Assembly (NCBI GenBank): GCA_965250275.1
Contig: OZ252297.1
Location: forward strand, 1,798,001-1,862,000
From: G965250275 sp965250275
GTDB lineage: Bacteria; Pseudomonadota; Alphaproteobacteria; Rhodobacterales; Rhodobacteraceae
Direction of reading: 5' to 3'
DNA: 64,000 nucleotides
In this document: in pieces, positions 53,051 to 60,088 of the stretch
How the letters are laid out: every line of letters starts with the position of its first letter
Numbering within the stretch: the stretch's first letter is position 1
Program-made: the position numbers and the translations under genes
The notes under the pieces: model-generated
Told to the model about the DNA's origin: nothing
What the model saw: the letters and a program-made list of their open reading frames with translations, nothing else
The model's database searches: none

Positions 53051-54196
53051 TCAGAGCGGGTCCATCCGGCGCAGTGGCGGCAGGCTTTTCAGCGTTTCGG
53101 CGCCCATCTGGCCCATGTTGGCCTCGATATCCTTGCGAAGGATGTCGATCAGGTGGTCGGGCCCATCAGGTCCCAGCGCGGCCAGAGCAAAATGGAACGC
53201 ACGGCCCAACATGACCATATCCGCGCCCGATGCGATCGCACGCAAAATGTCCAGACCGCCTTCGATCCCACTGTCGAAGATCAGCGGCAGCGAAGTCGCC
53301 TGACGGACCTCGGGCAATACCTCAATCGCACCCGGCGCGCCATCGAACTGACGTCCGGCGTGATTGGATATCCAGAGCGCATCGACGCCTGCAGAATCCA
53401 GAGCATCTGCGTCTTCGGCGCGCAGCACACCTTTAAGGATGAACGGTCCGTCCCAGTTGTCGCGCAGCCATTTGACGTAGTCCATGTCTGGCGAGGTTCG
53501 CAGCAGATACCCGATATGAGAGGTGGGCGGCAGGTTCTTCTGCTCGGCGACGTATTTGTGAAGCGTACGCATTTTTGGCACGCCACCCGCGCGCGACATG
53601 GCCAGCGCCCAAGCGGGGCGGCGGGCAATCTGCATCATCAAGCGCGGGGTCAGGCTTGGGGGCTGGGTCAATCCGGACCGGGTCTGCCGCTCCCGGCGCG
53701 ATGCGGCTGGCAAATCAACCGTCAGCACAAGTGTGGAAAAACCCGCTGTACGGGCCCGGTCCACGACATCTTTGCGTATCTCGGGGTCTTTCGGTGGGTA
53801 AAGCTGGAACCACGCATGCGGTCCCAGCGCGTCTGCCACATCCTCCGGAGCTGCGCTGGCAACGGTAGAGAGCGTGAACGGAATTCCGGCCTGGCGCGCG
53901 GCGGTGGCCAGAAGCTTTTCCGCATCCGGCCAGATCAATCCGGACATGCCCACAGGTGCCATACCGAATGGCAACGGGTACCGGTGTCCCAGCAATTCTG
54001 TGCTCAAGTCGGTGGTCTGAGCGCCGTGCAAAATGGAAGGCAGAAACCCCAGGCGATCAAGGCTGGAGCGGTTGCGCGCCTTGGTGGCTTCCACCCCGGT
54101 TCCGCTATCGAGATACTCCCAGACAAATTTCGGGAGCCGTTTCTCCGCGCGCCATTTCAGGTCCATGACGCCGGGATAGATGCTGTGCAAATCCAT
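53051..54196 (-). CDS. lldD: FMN-dependent alpha-hydroxy-acid dehydrogenase (L-lactate dehydrogenase-like)
   Basis: An FMN enzyme of 381 residues from ATG 54196. FVWEYLDSGTGVEATKARN, PFGMAPVGMSGLIWPDAE, WFQLYPPKD and the active-site His/Arg block WISNHAGRQFDGAPGAIEVLPEV are typical, followed by the phosphate loop DSGIEGGLDILRAIASGADMVMLGRAF. LldD-type lactate oxidation to pyruvate is the best guess, but relatives use other 2-hydroxy acids. It lies 136 bp upstream of pyc, which could consume the pyruvate formed. Confidence 0.85.
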   Translation of the reverse strand: MDLHSIYPGVMDLKWRAEKRLPKFVWEYLDSGTGVEATKARNRSSLDRLGFLPSILHGAQTTDLSTELLGHRYPLPFGMAPVGMSGLIWPDAEKLLATAARQAGIPFTLSTVASAAPEDVADALGPHAWFQLYPPKDPEIRKDVVDRARTAGFSTLVLTVDLPAASRRERQTRSGLTQPPSLTPRLMMQIARRPAWALAMSRAGGVPKMRTLHKYVAEQKNLPPTSHIGYLLRTSPDMDYVKWLRDNWDGPFILKGVLRAEDADALDSAGVDALWISNHAGRQFDGAPGAIEVLPEVRQATSLPLIFDSGIEGGLDILRAIASGADMVMLGRAFHFALAALGPDGPDHLIDILRKDIEANMGQMGAETLKSLPPLRRMDPL

Positions 54197-54321
54197 TTTT
54201 GCATTTGCCGCGAGAGGGACAGCGTTGTCCAGCGGTTGCCGAGTCCGATCAGGATGGCGGTCGGATGGTGTGCGGCGGAAGGGGCGGAAAATCACTGCAC
54301 ATTCCCGCACTATTCTAGTAA

Positions 54322-54336
54322 GAACATAATGTGAAC
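54322..54336. promoter_or_regulatory. SOS (LexA) box upstream of uvrD
   Basis: GAAC-N7-GAAC (GAACATAATGTGAAC) is the reverse complement of GTTC-N7-GTTC, the LexA site of alphaproteobacteria. It overlaps a CATAAT -10-like element and lies 40 bp before the uvrD start. Confidence 0.75.
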
Positions 54337-54376
54337 CTGTCTTTCACATTTGAGAGTTTCCCGGTAGGTTGCCCAA

Positions 54377-56719
54377 ATGAGCAGTTATGACGATATCGAC
54401 GCGTTTGAACGCGCCTCGTTGTCCGCCCGCGCAATGGCGGCGCGGCCGACGCCCTATCTGGATGGTCTCAATCCCGCGCAGCGCGAAGCTGTCGAGACGC
54501 TCGACGGTCCGGTTCTAATGTTGGCAGGGGCAGGCACGGGCAAGACCAAGGCCCTGACCACCCGTGTTGTGCATCTTTTGAACACAGGTGCAGCGCAACC
54601 CAACGAGATACTGGCTGTTACCTTCACCAACAAAGCGGCACGTGAAATGCGCCAGCGCGTTGGTGCGCTGATGGGGCAGGCGGTCGAGGGCATGCCGTGG
54701 CTGGGCACGTTTCACTCGATCTGTGTGAAGCTGCTGCGACGTCACGCTGAGCTGGTTGGCCTGAAATCCAACTTCACCATTCTGGACACCGACGACCAGT
54801 TGCGCCTGCTCAAACAACTGGTCACAGCGGCCGAAATCGACGACAAACGCTGGCCCGCGCGTCAGCTGGCGGCAATCATCGACGGCTGGAAGAACCGCGC
54901 ATTCACCCCTGAAACGGTTCCGGCGGCAGATGCGGGATCCTACAATCACAAAGGTGTGGAGCTCTACAATCAATACCAGACCCGCCTGCGTGAGCTGAAC
55001 GCCGTCGATTTCGGCGACCTGCTCCTTCATATGGTCACAATTTTTCAGACCCACGGCGATGTGCTGGCACAATATCAGAGATGGTTCCGTTACATCCTGG
55101 TCGATGAGTATCAGGACACCAATGTGGCCCAGTATCTATGGCTGCGGCTCCTGGCGGCGGATCATCGCAATATCTGCTGTGTCGGAGATGACGATCAGTC
55201 GATCTATGGCTGGCGTGGTGCCGAGGTTGGCAACATCTTGCGGTTTGAAAAGGACTTTCCCGGCGCGCATGTCGTGCGGCTGGAACAGAACTACCGGTCG
55301 ACGCCGCACATCCTGGCGGCGGCGTCCGGCGTGATTTCCGGGAACGAAGGCCGTCTTGGAAAGACCCTGTGGACGGATAAGAACGATGGCGAAAAGGTTC
55401 ATCTGATCGGCCATTGGGACGGCGAGGAAGAGGCGCGCTGGATCGGGGACGAGATCGAAGCCATGCAGGGTGGAGCCCGTGGCATGAGGCCGTTCGGTCT
55501 TGAAGATATCGCAATTCTGGTCCGCGCGTCGCATCAGATGCGGGCCTTTGAGGATCGGTTCCTGACCATTGGCTTGCCGTATCGCGTGATCGGGGGGCCG
55601 CGCTTTTACGAGCGGATGGAGATCCGGGATGCGATGGCTTACTTCCGCGTCGTGACCAGCCCTGACGACGATCTGGCGTTCGAGCGGATTGTGAACACCC
55701 CGAAACGCGGATTGGGAGACAAGGCGCAACAAACCATTCAGGTAACCGCGCGCAGCAACGGTGTCAGTCTGGTCGAAGGGGCGCGCCTGGCGGTAGAGGC
55801 CGGGCTCATCAAGGGCAAGGGTGGCGCTGAACTGGGTCGCCTGATCGCGGATATCGCGCGTTGGGGGCGAATGGCCACAGCCAATGATGTGTCACATCTG
55901 GAGCTCGCCGAGATCATTCTCGACGAAAGCGGCTACACCGCGATGTGGCAGAATGACAAAACGCCCGAAGCGCCGGGGCGGCTGGAAAACCTGAAGGAAT
56001 TGATCAAGGCACTCGAGGGTTTTGAGAACCTTCAGGGCTTCTTGGAGCATGTCAGTCTGATCATGGACAACGAGTCCGACGGCGACGAAGAAAAGGTCAG
56101 TATCATGACCTTGCATGCCGCCAAGGGCCTGGAGTTTCCTGCACTGTTCCTACCGGGATGGGAAGACGGGCTTTTCCCGTCTCAACGCAGCATGGACGAA
56201 AGCGGACTCAAAGGTCTCGAGGAAGAACGCCGGCTGGCCTATGTCGGCATCACACGAGCCGAGGAACTGTGCGTGATATCCTTTGCCGCCAATCGCCGGG
56301 TCTTCGGTCAGTGGCAATCATCGATGCCGTCGCGCTTCATCGATGAACTGCCGTCCGAGCATGTGGAAGTGCTGACGCCGCCCGGCCTCTATGGCGGCGG
56401 ATATGGCGCGGCCGCCCCGGGCGGGGACATCGAAACCCGCGCTGCAGAGGCCAATGTCTACAATTCACCCGGCTGGAAACGGCTTCAGGCGCGAGCGGGT
56501 CAGCATGGCTTGTCTCAGCCCAAGGAAAGCCGGACTACCGTGATCGATCTGGACGCGGTCTCCAGCTTCACGGTCGGCGAGCGGGTGTTCCATCAGAAGT
56601 TTGGATATGGTGCCATCGTCGAAATCGAAGGCGACAAGCTGGAGATCGAATTCGAAAAGGCCGGGCGCAAAAAGGTTGTCTCGCGTTTTGTGTCTGCCAG
56701 CGACGACATCCCTTTCTGA
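54377..56719 (+). CDS. uvrD: UvrD/PcrA-type ATP-dependent DNA helicase
   Basis: A superfamily 1A helicase of 780 residues. LNPAQREAVETLDGPVLMLAGAGTGKTKAL holds the Q motif and Walker A. VTFTNKAAREMRQRV (Ia), ILVDEYQDTNVAQY (II), GDDDQSIYGWRGA (III), LEQNYRST (IV), VSIMTLHAAKGLEF (V) and LAYVGITRAEELCVI (VI) are all present. A C-terminal Tudor-like region (FTVGERVFHQKFGYGAIVEIEGDKLEIEF) would contact RNA polymerase, as in PcrA/UvrD. A LexA-type box lies upstream. Confidence 0.96.
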   Translation: MSSYDDIDAFERASLSARAMAARPTPYLDGLNPAQREAVETLDGPVLMLAGAGTGKTKALTTRVVHLLNTGAAQPNEILAVTFTNKAAREMRQRVGALMGQAVEGMPWLGTFHSICVKLLRRHAELVGLKSNFTILDTDDQLRLLKQLVTAAEIDDKRWPARQLAAIIDGWKNRAFTPETVPAADAGSYNHKGVELYNQYQTRLRELNAVDFGDLLLHMVTIFQTHGDVLAQYQRWFRYILVDEYQDTNVAQYLWLRLLAADHRNICCVGDDDQSIYGWRGAEVGNILRFEKDFPGAHVVRLEQNYRSTPHILAAASGVISGNEGRLGKTLWTDKNDGEKVHLIGHWDGEEEARWIGDEIEAMQGGARGMRPFGLEDIAILVRASHQMRAFEDRFLTIGLPYRVIGGPRFYERMEIRDAMAYFRVVTSPDDDLAFERIVNTPKRGLGDKAQQTIQVTARSNGVSLVEGARLAVEAGLIKGKGGAELGRLIADIARWGRMATANDVSHLELAEIILDESGYTAMWQNDKTPEAPGRLENLKELIKALEGFENLQGFLEHVSLIMDNESDGDEEKVSIMTLHAAKGLEFPALFLPGWEDGLFPSQRSMDESGLKGLEEERRLAYVGITRAEELCVISFAANRRVFGQWQSSMPSRFIDELPSEHVEVLTPPGLYGGGYGAAAPGGDIETRAAEANVYNSPGWKRLQARAGQHGLSQPKESRTTVIDLDAVSSFTVGERVFHQKFGYGAIVEIEGDKLEIEFEKAGRKKVVSRFVSASDDIPF

Positions 56720-56825
56720 ACCCGAGCACTCAGAAAAAACGTGAATTTTTCCGCGCCGTTGCTTGGGCGCGACCACGAAGCTGCACGCTCGCGGGTCGTA
56801 TGGACGCATTTGGATTTTGATCTGC

Positions 56826-56866
56826 GAAACGGCGACGCCAGGGAGGAGGAGAGGCGCCGCCGTTCG
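56826..56866 (-). ncRNA. CcsR4-like sRNA hairpin
   Basis: On the minus strand this forms a stem of about 13 bp with a TCTCCTCCTCCCT loop. The CCUCCUCCC loop motif is that of the CcsR sRNAs of Rhodobacter sphaeroides. It is the fourth such unit downstream of the DUF1127 gene. Confidence 0.75.
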
Positions 56867-56872
56867 CTTGCA

Positions 56873-56909
56873 GCACCCGCGATCAGGGAGGAGGAGAGAC
56901 CTCGGGTGC
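56873..56909 (-). ncRNA. CcsR3-like sRNA hairpin
   Basis: On the minus strand this forms GCACCCGAGGTC/GATCGCGGGTGC, about 12 bp with one mismatch, around a loop containing CCTCCTCCC. It is the third unit of the array. Confidence 0.75.
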
Positions 56910-56940
56910 AACTGTGTCCGGCTCAGGCCGGTGTAAAAGT

Positions 56941-56974
56941 GCGACGACATCCGGGAGGAGGTGGATGCCGCCGC
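56941..56974 (-). ncRNA. CcsR2-like sRNA hairpin
   Basis: On the minus strand this forms a fully paired 12-bp stem (with G-T pairs), GCGGCGGCATCC/GGATGTCGTCGC, and an ACCTCCTCCC loop. It is the second unit of the array. Confidence 0.75.
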
Positions 56975-56980
56975 TAAAAA

Positions 56981-57011
56981 CAGGCCCTCAGGGAGGAGGA
57001 GAGAGGACCTG
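56981..57011 (-). ncRNA. CcsR1-like sRNA hairpin
   Basis: On the minus strand this forms CAGGTCCTC/GAGGGCCTG (9 bp) with a TCTCCTCCTCCCT loop. It is the first unit, 24 bp after the DUF1127 stop codon. Confidence 0.75.
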
Positions 57012-57035
57012 ATCCGTTGTTTCTGTCCGGCGCGC

Positions 57036-57242
57036 TCAGATTTCCTGAGCGGCTTGCCAGGCAATCCGCCCGAGCATTGACCGGTGCAACCCGAGATCGG
57101 CCAATTGACGATCTGACAGGCTGCGCAATTCTTTCAGGGTCTGATGGTATCTGGCCCGGCGCTGGATCCAGACGGACAGACTGGCCCATGCCCCGGACGT
57201 CTTCCGAGGCCGTACCCCTTGTCCAATCACCGTTGCCGCCAT
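57036..57242 (-). CDS. ccaF1: small DUF1127 protein, CcaF1-like
   Basis: A basic protein of 68 residues from ATG 57242. LKELRSLSDRQLADLGLHRSMLGRIAWQAAQ is the DUF1127 domain. The N-terminal half is basic (GQGVRPRKTSG, WIQRRARYHQ). In R. sphaeroides the equivalent gene (RSP_6037, CcaF1) precedes four CcsR sRNAs, and its product is an RNA-binding protein that affects their maturation. Here the gene order and sRNA number are the same. Orthology is by context and domain. Confidence 0.82.
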   Translation of the reverse strand: MAATVIGQGVRPRKTSGAWASLSVWIQRRARYHQTLKELRSLSDRQLADLGLHRSMLGRIAWQAAQEI

Positions 57243-57295
57243 CTTGTTTGCCCTGACTGCTGTGTCGCGGGTTTTGCCGCGCTTTCTTGAACACA

Positions 57296-57323
57296 AAGAT
57301 AGGGTAATGCTGCGTCTGCACAA
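57296..57323 (-). promoter_or_regulatory. possible promoter of ccaF1-ccsR
   Basis: On the minus strand TTGTGC and TATCTT are separated by 16 bp, about 54 bp upstream of the ccaF1 start. The homologous locus in Rhodobacter is transcribed by stress sigma factors RpoHI/RpoHII. The exact element here is uncertain. Confidence 0.35.
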
Positions 57324-57612
57324 TAGATGAGTTGATCAATGCTGCTATGCGGCAAGTGCATGGATTGCATGCTCTTTTTTGAGGCACATGGCTTCCCTAC
57401 GGTCACTTTAAGGGCGATCCCACACATCATTCTGTTCTGTCGCTTCGAAATTGGGCGGCTTGCGCGCGGGACAGGCACGTATGCGCTCTGCGGGTCAGTT
57501 GCAGTCGTCTGGCCGCGATTCGTGAGAACTATGCTCTTGGTTGCATCCTGGTGAATCTCGACCGTTCTTTCGATGAATGTGCTGCTGAACCGACTGCCCG
57601 AGATTCTGGATG
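57324..57612. other. intergenic region between ccaF1 and dcw promoter region
   Basis: There is no convincing gene here. Short open frames lack ribosome-binding sites and do not resemble any family. Apart from the ccaF1 promoter at its left edge I saw nothing of note. Confidence 0.4.
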
Positions 57613-57627
57613 TGGGAATTCGTGGGA
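57613..57627 (+). promoter_or_regulatory. tandem TGGGA elements, distal MraZ-box-like pair
   Basis: TGGGA at 57613 and TGGGA at 57623 are in exact 10-bp phase, the same unit and spacing as the boxes at 57781-57805. They may be an upstream MraZ-binding site. Confidence 0.45.
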
Positions 57628-57780
57628 CAGAGCGGATGTCTTGTGGCCTCTAGCAGCGTTTTGGCCAGGATTGGCACGAATCAAGCAGCTTTATGGGGTG
57701 CGAATTGCGATCAGGTGACCACGAAGCAGGAGAACAAGGGGCGAACAAATGGAGCTGGGGCAACCCAGAATGAATTTTTC

Positions 57781-57805
57781 TGGGAAATCGTGGGATCATT
57801 TGGAA
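57781..57805 (+). promoter_or_regulatory. MraZ boxes at dcw promoter
   Basis: TGGGA (57781), TGGGA (57791) and TGGAA (57801) are spaced by exactly 10 bp. This is the TGGGN-N5 triple repeat bound by MraZ. The third box overlaps the promoter -35 at 57800-57805, so binding should repress the cluster. Confidence 0.7.
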
Positions 57806-57828
57806 GAGATGTGCGAAAACAATATATA
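57800..57828 (+). promoter_or_regulatory. dcw cluster promoter
   Basis: -35 TTGGAA (57800-57805), 17-bp spacer, -10 TATATA (57823-57828). It lies about 415 bp upstream of mraZ, giving a very long leader. A second weaker candidate (TTTGCC...TAATGT) sits near 57901-57928. Confidence 0.55.
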
Positions 57829-57834
57829 GTTAAC

Positions 57835-58202
57835 GTGGCGGCAAAATTTGGCATATATGGCGTATGATCGATCCGCAGCCACCTGCGCTTGGGCATGTTT
57901 TGCCAAGCTATCGTCATTACTAATGTAACACTCCCGTCAAAAACAGTTGATTTCCATGAATTCCCATGGCATCCCTTTGTCATCGGATGAGGACGGAGCA
58001 GCAGGGGCACCAAACGACCCCAAAGCACAAAACAAGTAGCAGGTTTCATACAGGCACTTCGCTTTCACCGAACACAGAGATCCGGCGCGCGAGCGAGCAG
58101 ACATCCCCCCAGGTGGCGCGCGCAGCTGGACACCCCGCTAGGCGGGACGAGGGCGGCGGGTTGATCAGTGGCAGCAGATCAACCCGTCGTTTTCTCTTTC
58201 TG
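57835..58202 (+). ncRNA. UpsM-like leader sRNA of mraZ
   Basis: The region between the dcw promoter and an internal terminator has no coding frame and several hairpins, for example GCTTGG/CCAAGC near 57890-57909 and CCCGC-TAG-GCGGG near 58135-58147. In Rhodobacter sphaeroides the same position yields the sRNA UpsM by premature termination of the dcw transcript. The 5' end is inferred from the promoter; sequence homology to UpsM could not be tested. Confidence 0.6.
58157..58202 (+). terminator. intrinsic terminator in mraZ leader
   Basis: CGGGTTGATC and GATCAACCCG form a perfect 10-bp stem with a 10-nt loop, followed by the T-rich TCGTTTTCTCTTTCTG. It ends about 40 bp before the mraZ start codon. 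It would generate the UpsM-like RNA and attenuate the dcw operon. Confidence 0.75.
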
Positions 58203-58243
58203 GGGACCGACAGGCGCGGGGGCGCGAAAAAAGGGACGGGCAA

Positions 58244-58747
58244 TTGGGCCGCAGGTTCAGAGGCGAAAGCCACCACAAGGTGGATGCAAAGGGCAGGGTA
58301 TCGATCCCGGCCTCGTTTCGTCGTGTTCTTGAGGCGGCCGACCCAAACTGGAAATCCGGCGAAAGCCCCGAACTGGTCATCGTTTACGGCGATCACCGGC
58401 GCAAGTTTCTGGAATGCTACACGATGGAGGCGATCGACGAGGTCGATGCCAAGATCGATGCCTTGCCGCGCGGATCGGTGCAGCGCAAAGCCTTGCAGCG
58501 CATGTTTCATGGTCAGAGCTTTCCCACGACGGTCGACGAGACCGGCCGGCTGGTCCTTCCCACCAAGCTGCGCACCAAGATCGGACTGGAGGGCGAGGCG
58601 TTCTTCATCGCGGCCGGCGACACCTTTCAGATCTGGAAGCCCGAGACATACGAAACAGACGAGCTTGCCAAGACCGAAGAGTGGCTGGACGAACTGCCCG
58701 CAGACTTCGATCCGCTCGAGTTTCTGGATGGCGCGGGGGGCGCATGA
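58244..58747 (+). CDS. mraZ: division/cell wall cluster regulator MraZ
   Basis: A DNA-binding protein of 167 residues from TTG 58244, preceded by a G-rich stretch. Two AbrB-like SpoVT domains are visible: GRRFRGESHHKVDAKGRVSIPASFR and FPTTVDETGRLVLPTKLRTKIGL. It binds TGGGN repeats and represses its own cluster; matching repeats lie upstream. It overlaps no gene and is followed by rsmH after 4 bp. Confidence 0.93.
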   Translation: MGRRFRGESHHKVDAKGRVSIPASFRRVLEAADPNWKSGESPELVIVYGDHRRKFLECYTMEAIDEVDAKIDALPRGSVQRKALQRMFHGQSFPTTVDETGRLVLPTKLRTKIGLEGEAFFIAAGDTFQIWKPETYETDELAKTEEWLDELPADFDPLEFLDGAGGA

Positions 58748-58751
58748 AGGC

Positions 58752-59747
58752 ATGGCCGCTGCCGCCCGCCCTGATGCCGAGACTTCCCATATTCCTGTTT
58801 TATTGCAGCCGCTTCTGGCCGCTGTCGCGCCGGTTCAGGGGACCTGGCTGGACGGCACGTTCGGGGCCGGAGGCTATACACGCGGCCTGCTTGAGGCCGG
58901 TGCCGCGCGAGTCATCGCGGTGGATCGCGATCCTTTGGCCTTTGAAATGGCGGAGCACTGGGCGCAGGCCTATGGAGATCGCCTGGTCATGCGGTCGGGC
59001 GTGTTCTCGAAGCTGGATTCCTACGCACAGGATCTGGACGGTGTGGTTCTGGATCTGGGCGTCTCTTCCATGCAGCTTGACCTGCCGGAACGCGGGTTCT
59101 CTTTCATGAAAGACGGGCCGCTGGATATGCGAATGTCCCAGTCTGGCCCAAGCGCGGCGGATTTGGTCAACACGCTGGACGAGGCCGAGTTGGCGGGTGT
59201 GCTTTTTATCTATGGCGAAGAACGGGCCAGTCGCCGCATCGCGCGGGCTATTTGCCGTGCACGCACAACTGCACCGTTCACCAGTACGCTTGCGCTGGCG
59301 GAGGTTATCGAAGGGTGCCTGCCACGCGCAAAGCCCGGTCAGTCGCATCCGGCAACACGGAGTTTTCAGGCGCTCCGTATCGCGGTGAATGCCGAATATG
59401 AAGAGTTGTACCAAGGGCTTATGGCCTCTGAGCGGGCTCTGCGCCCAGGGGGGCATCTTGCTGTTGTGACGTTTCATTCCATCGAGGATCGCATGGTGAA
59501 ACGCTTTTTGCAGCTTCGGGGCGGGCAAAGACCCAATGCAAACCGCTATGCGCCCGAAGCAGAAGCAAAAGCCGCACAGTTTCAGATCAAGACTCGCAAA
59601 GCCGTGCTGCCGGACGCCGAAGAGCTCGCGCGAAACCCGCGCGCCCGGTCGGCGAAGCTGCGCATCGCAACCAGAACCGAAGCCGCTGCCGGCCAGGTCA
59701 GCGGGCGTGAAATCGGAATGCCGCAGTTGAAGGAGGGCCACCGATGA
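58752..59747 (+). CDS. rsmH: 16S rRNA (cytosine1402-N4)-methyltransferase
   Basis: A SAM-dependent methyltransferase of 331 residues from ATG 58752. DGTFGAGGYTRGLLEAGAARVIAVDRDP is motif I, and FSFMKDGPLDMRM and TFHSIEDRMVKRFL are RsmH signatures. The frame stays open far upstream through mraZ, but ATG 58752 fits the known N-terminus (SHIPVLLQPLLAAV). The stop overlaps ftsL by 4 nt. Confidence 0.95.
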   Translation: MAAAARPDAETSHIPVLLQPLLAAVAPVQGTWLDGTFGAGGYTRGLLEAGAARVIAVDRDPLAFEMAEHWAQAYGDRLVMRSGVFSKLDSYAQDLDGVVLDLGVSSMQLDLPERGFSFMKDGPLDMRMSQSGPSAADLVNTLDEAELAGVLFIYGEERASRRIARAICRARTTAPFTSTLALAEVIEGCLPRAKPGQSHPATRSFQALRIAVNAEYEELYQGLMASERALRPGGHLAVVTFHSIEDRMVKRFLQLRGGQRPNANRYAPEAEAKAAQFQIKTRKAVLPDAEELARNPRARSAKLRIATRTEAAAGQVSGREIGMPQLKEGHR

Positions 59748-60088
59748 AGGGCCTTTTGTACGTGTTGACCGCCCTGGCGGTGTTTGGGCTGGCCTTCTGG
59801 GCATATCGTGAGAACTACGCGACGCAGCAGGCCCTGTCGCACACGCAGAACCTCCAGCGCCAGATCGGGCAGGCGCAAGTACGCCTGACGGTGTTGCGAG
59901 CGGAATGGGCCTATCTGAACCGACCGGATCGATTGCGGGATCTCGCAGAGATTAACTTTGACCGGTTGGGTTTGTTGCCCCTGCGGCCCGATCAGTTCGG
60001 GCGAGTGGATCAGGTGCCATACCCCGCGCCGGACCTGTTGCCGATTGTGAACCCCATTGACGTGATGAACCTGGAGCAATGGCCATGA
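59744..60088 (+). CDS. ftsL: cell division protein FtsL
   Basis: A bitopic protein of 114 residues. One N-terminal transmembrane helix (LLYVLTALAVFGLAFWAY) is followed by a periplasmic coiled coil (TQQALSHTQNLQRQIGQAQVRLTVLRAEWAYLNRPDRLRDLAE), as in alphaproteobacterial FtsL. It starts inside the rsmH stop (ATGA) and overlaps ftsI by 10 nt. Confidence 0.87.
   Translation: MKGLLYVLTALAVFGLAFWAYRENYATQQALSHTQNLQRQIGQAQVRLTVLRAEWAYLNRPDRLRDLAEINFDRLGLLPLRPDQFGRVDQVPYPAPDLLPIVNPIDVMNLEQWP

Noticed and set aside
57610..57867. Open frame of 85 residues near the dcw promoter
   Set aside because: It covers the MraZ boxes and promoter, has no Shine-Dalgarno, and resembles nothing known.
58157..58186. 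TTGATC...GATCAA considered as an FNR site
   Set aside because: FNR sites need TTGAT-N4-ATCAA; here the half-sites are 12 bases apart and form the stem of an intrinsic terminator.
57327..58243. RNase P RNA considered in the long gap upstream of mraZ
   Set aside because: The conserved RNase P core motif GAGGAAAGTCCGG is absent on either strand.
57966..58751. N-terminal extension of the rsmH frame through mraZ
   Set aside because: mraZ is clearly coding in another frame, and RsmH has its normal N-terminus from ATG 58752; the extension would be Arg-rich and unlike any family.
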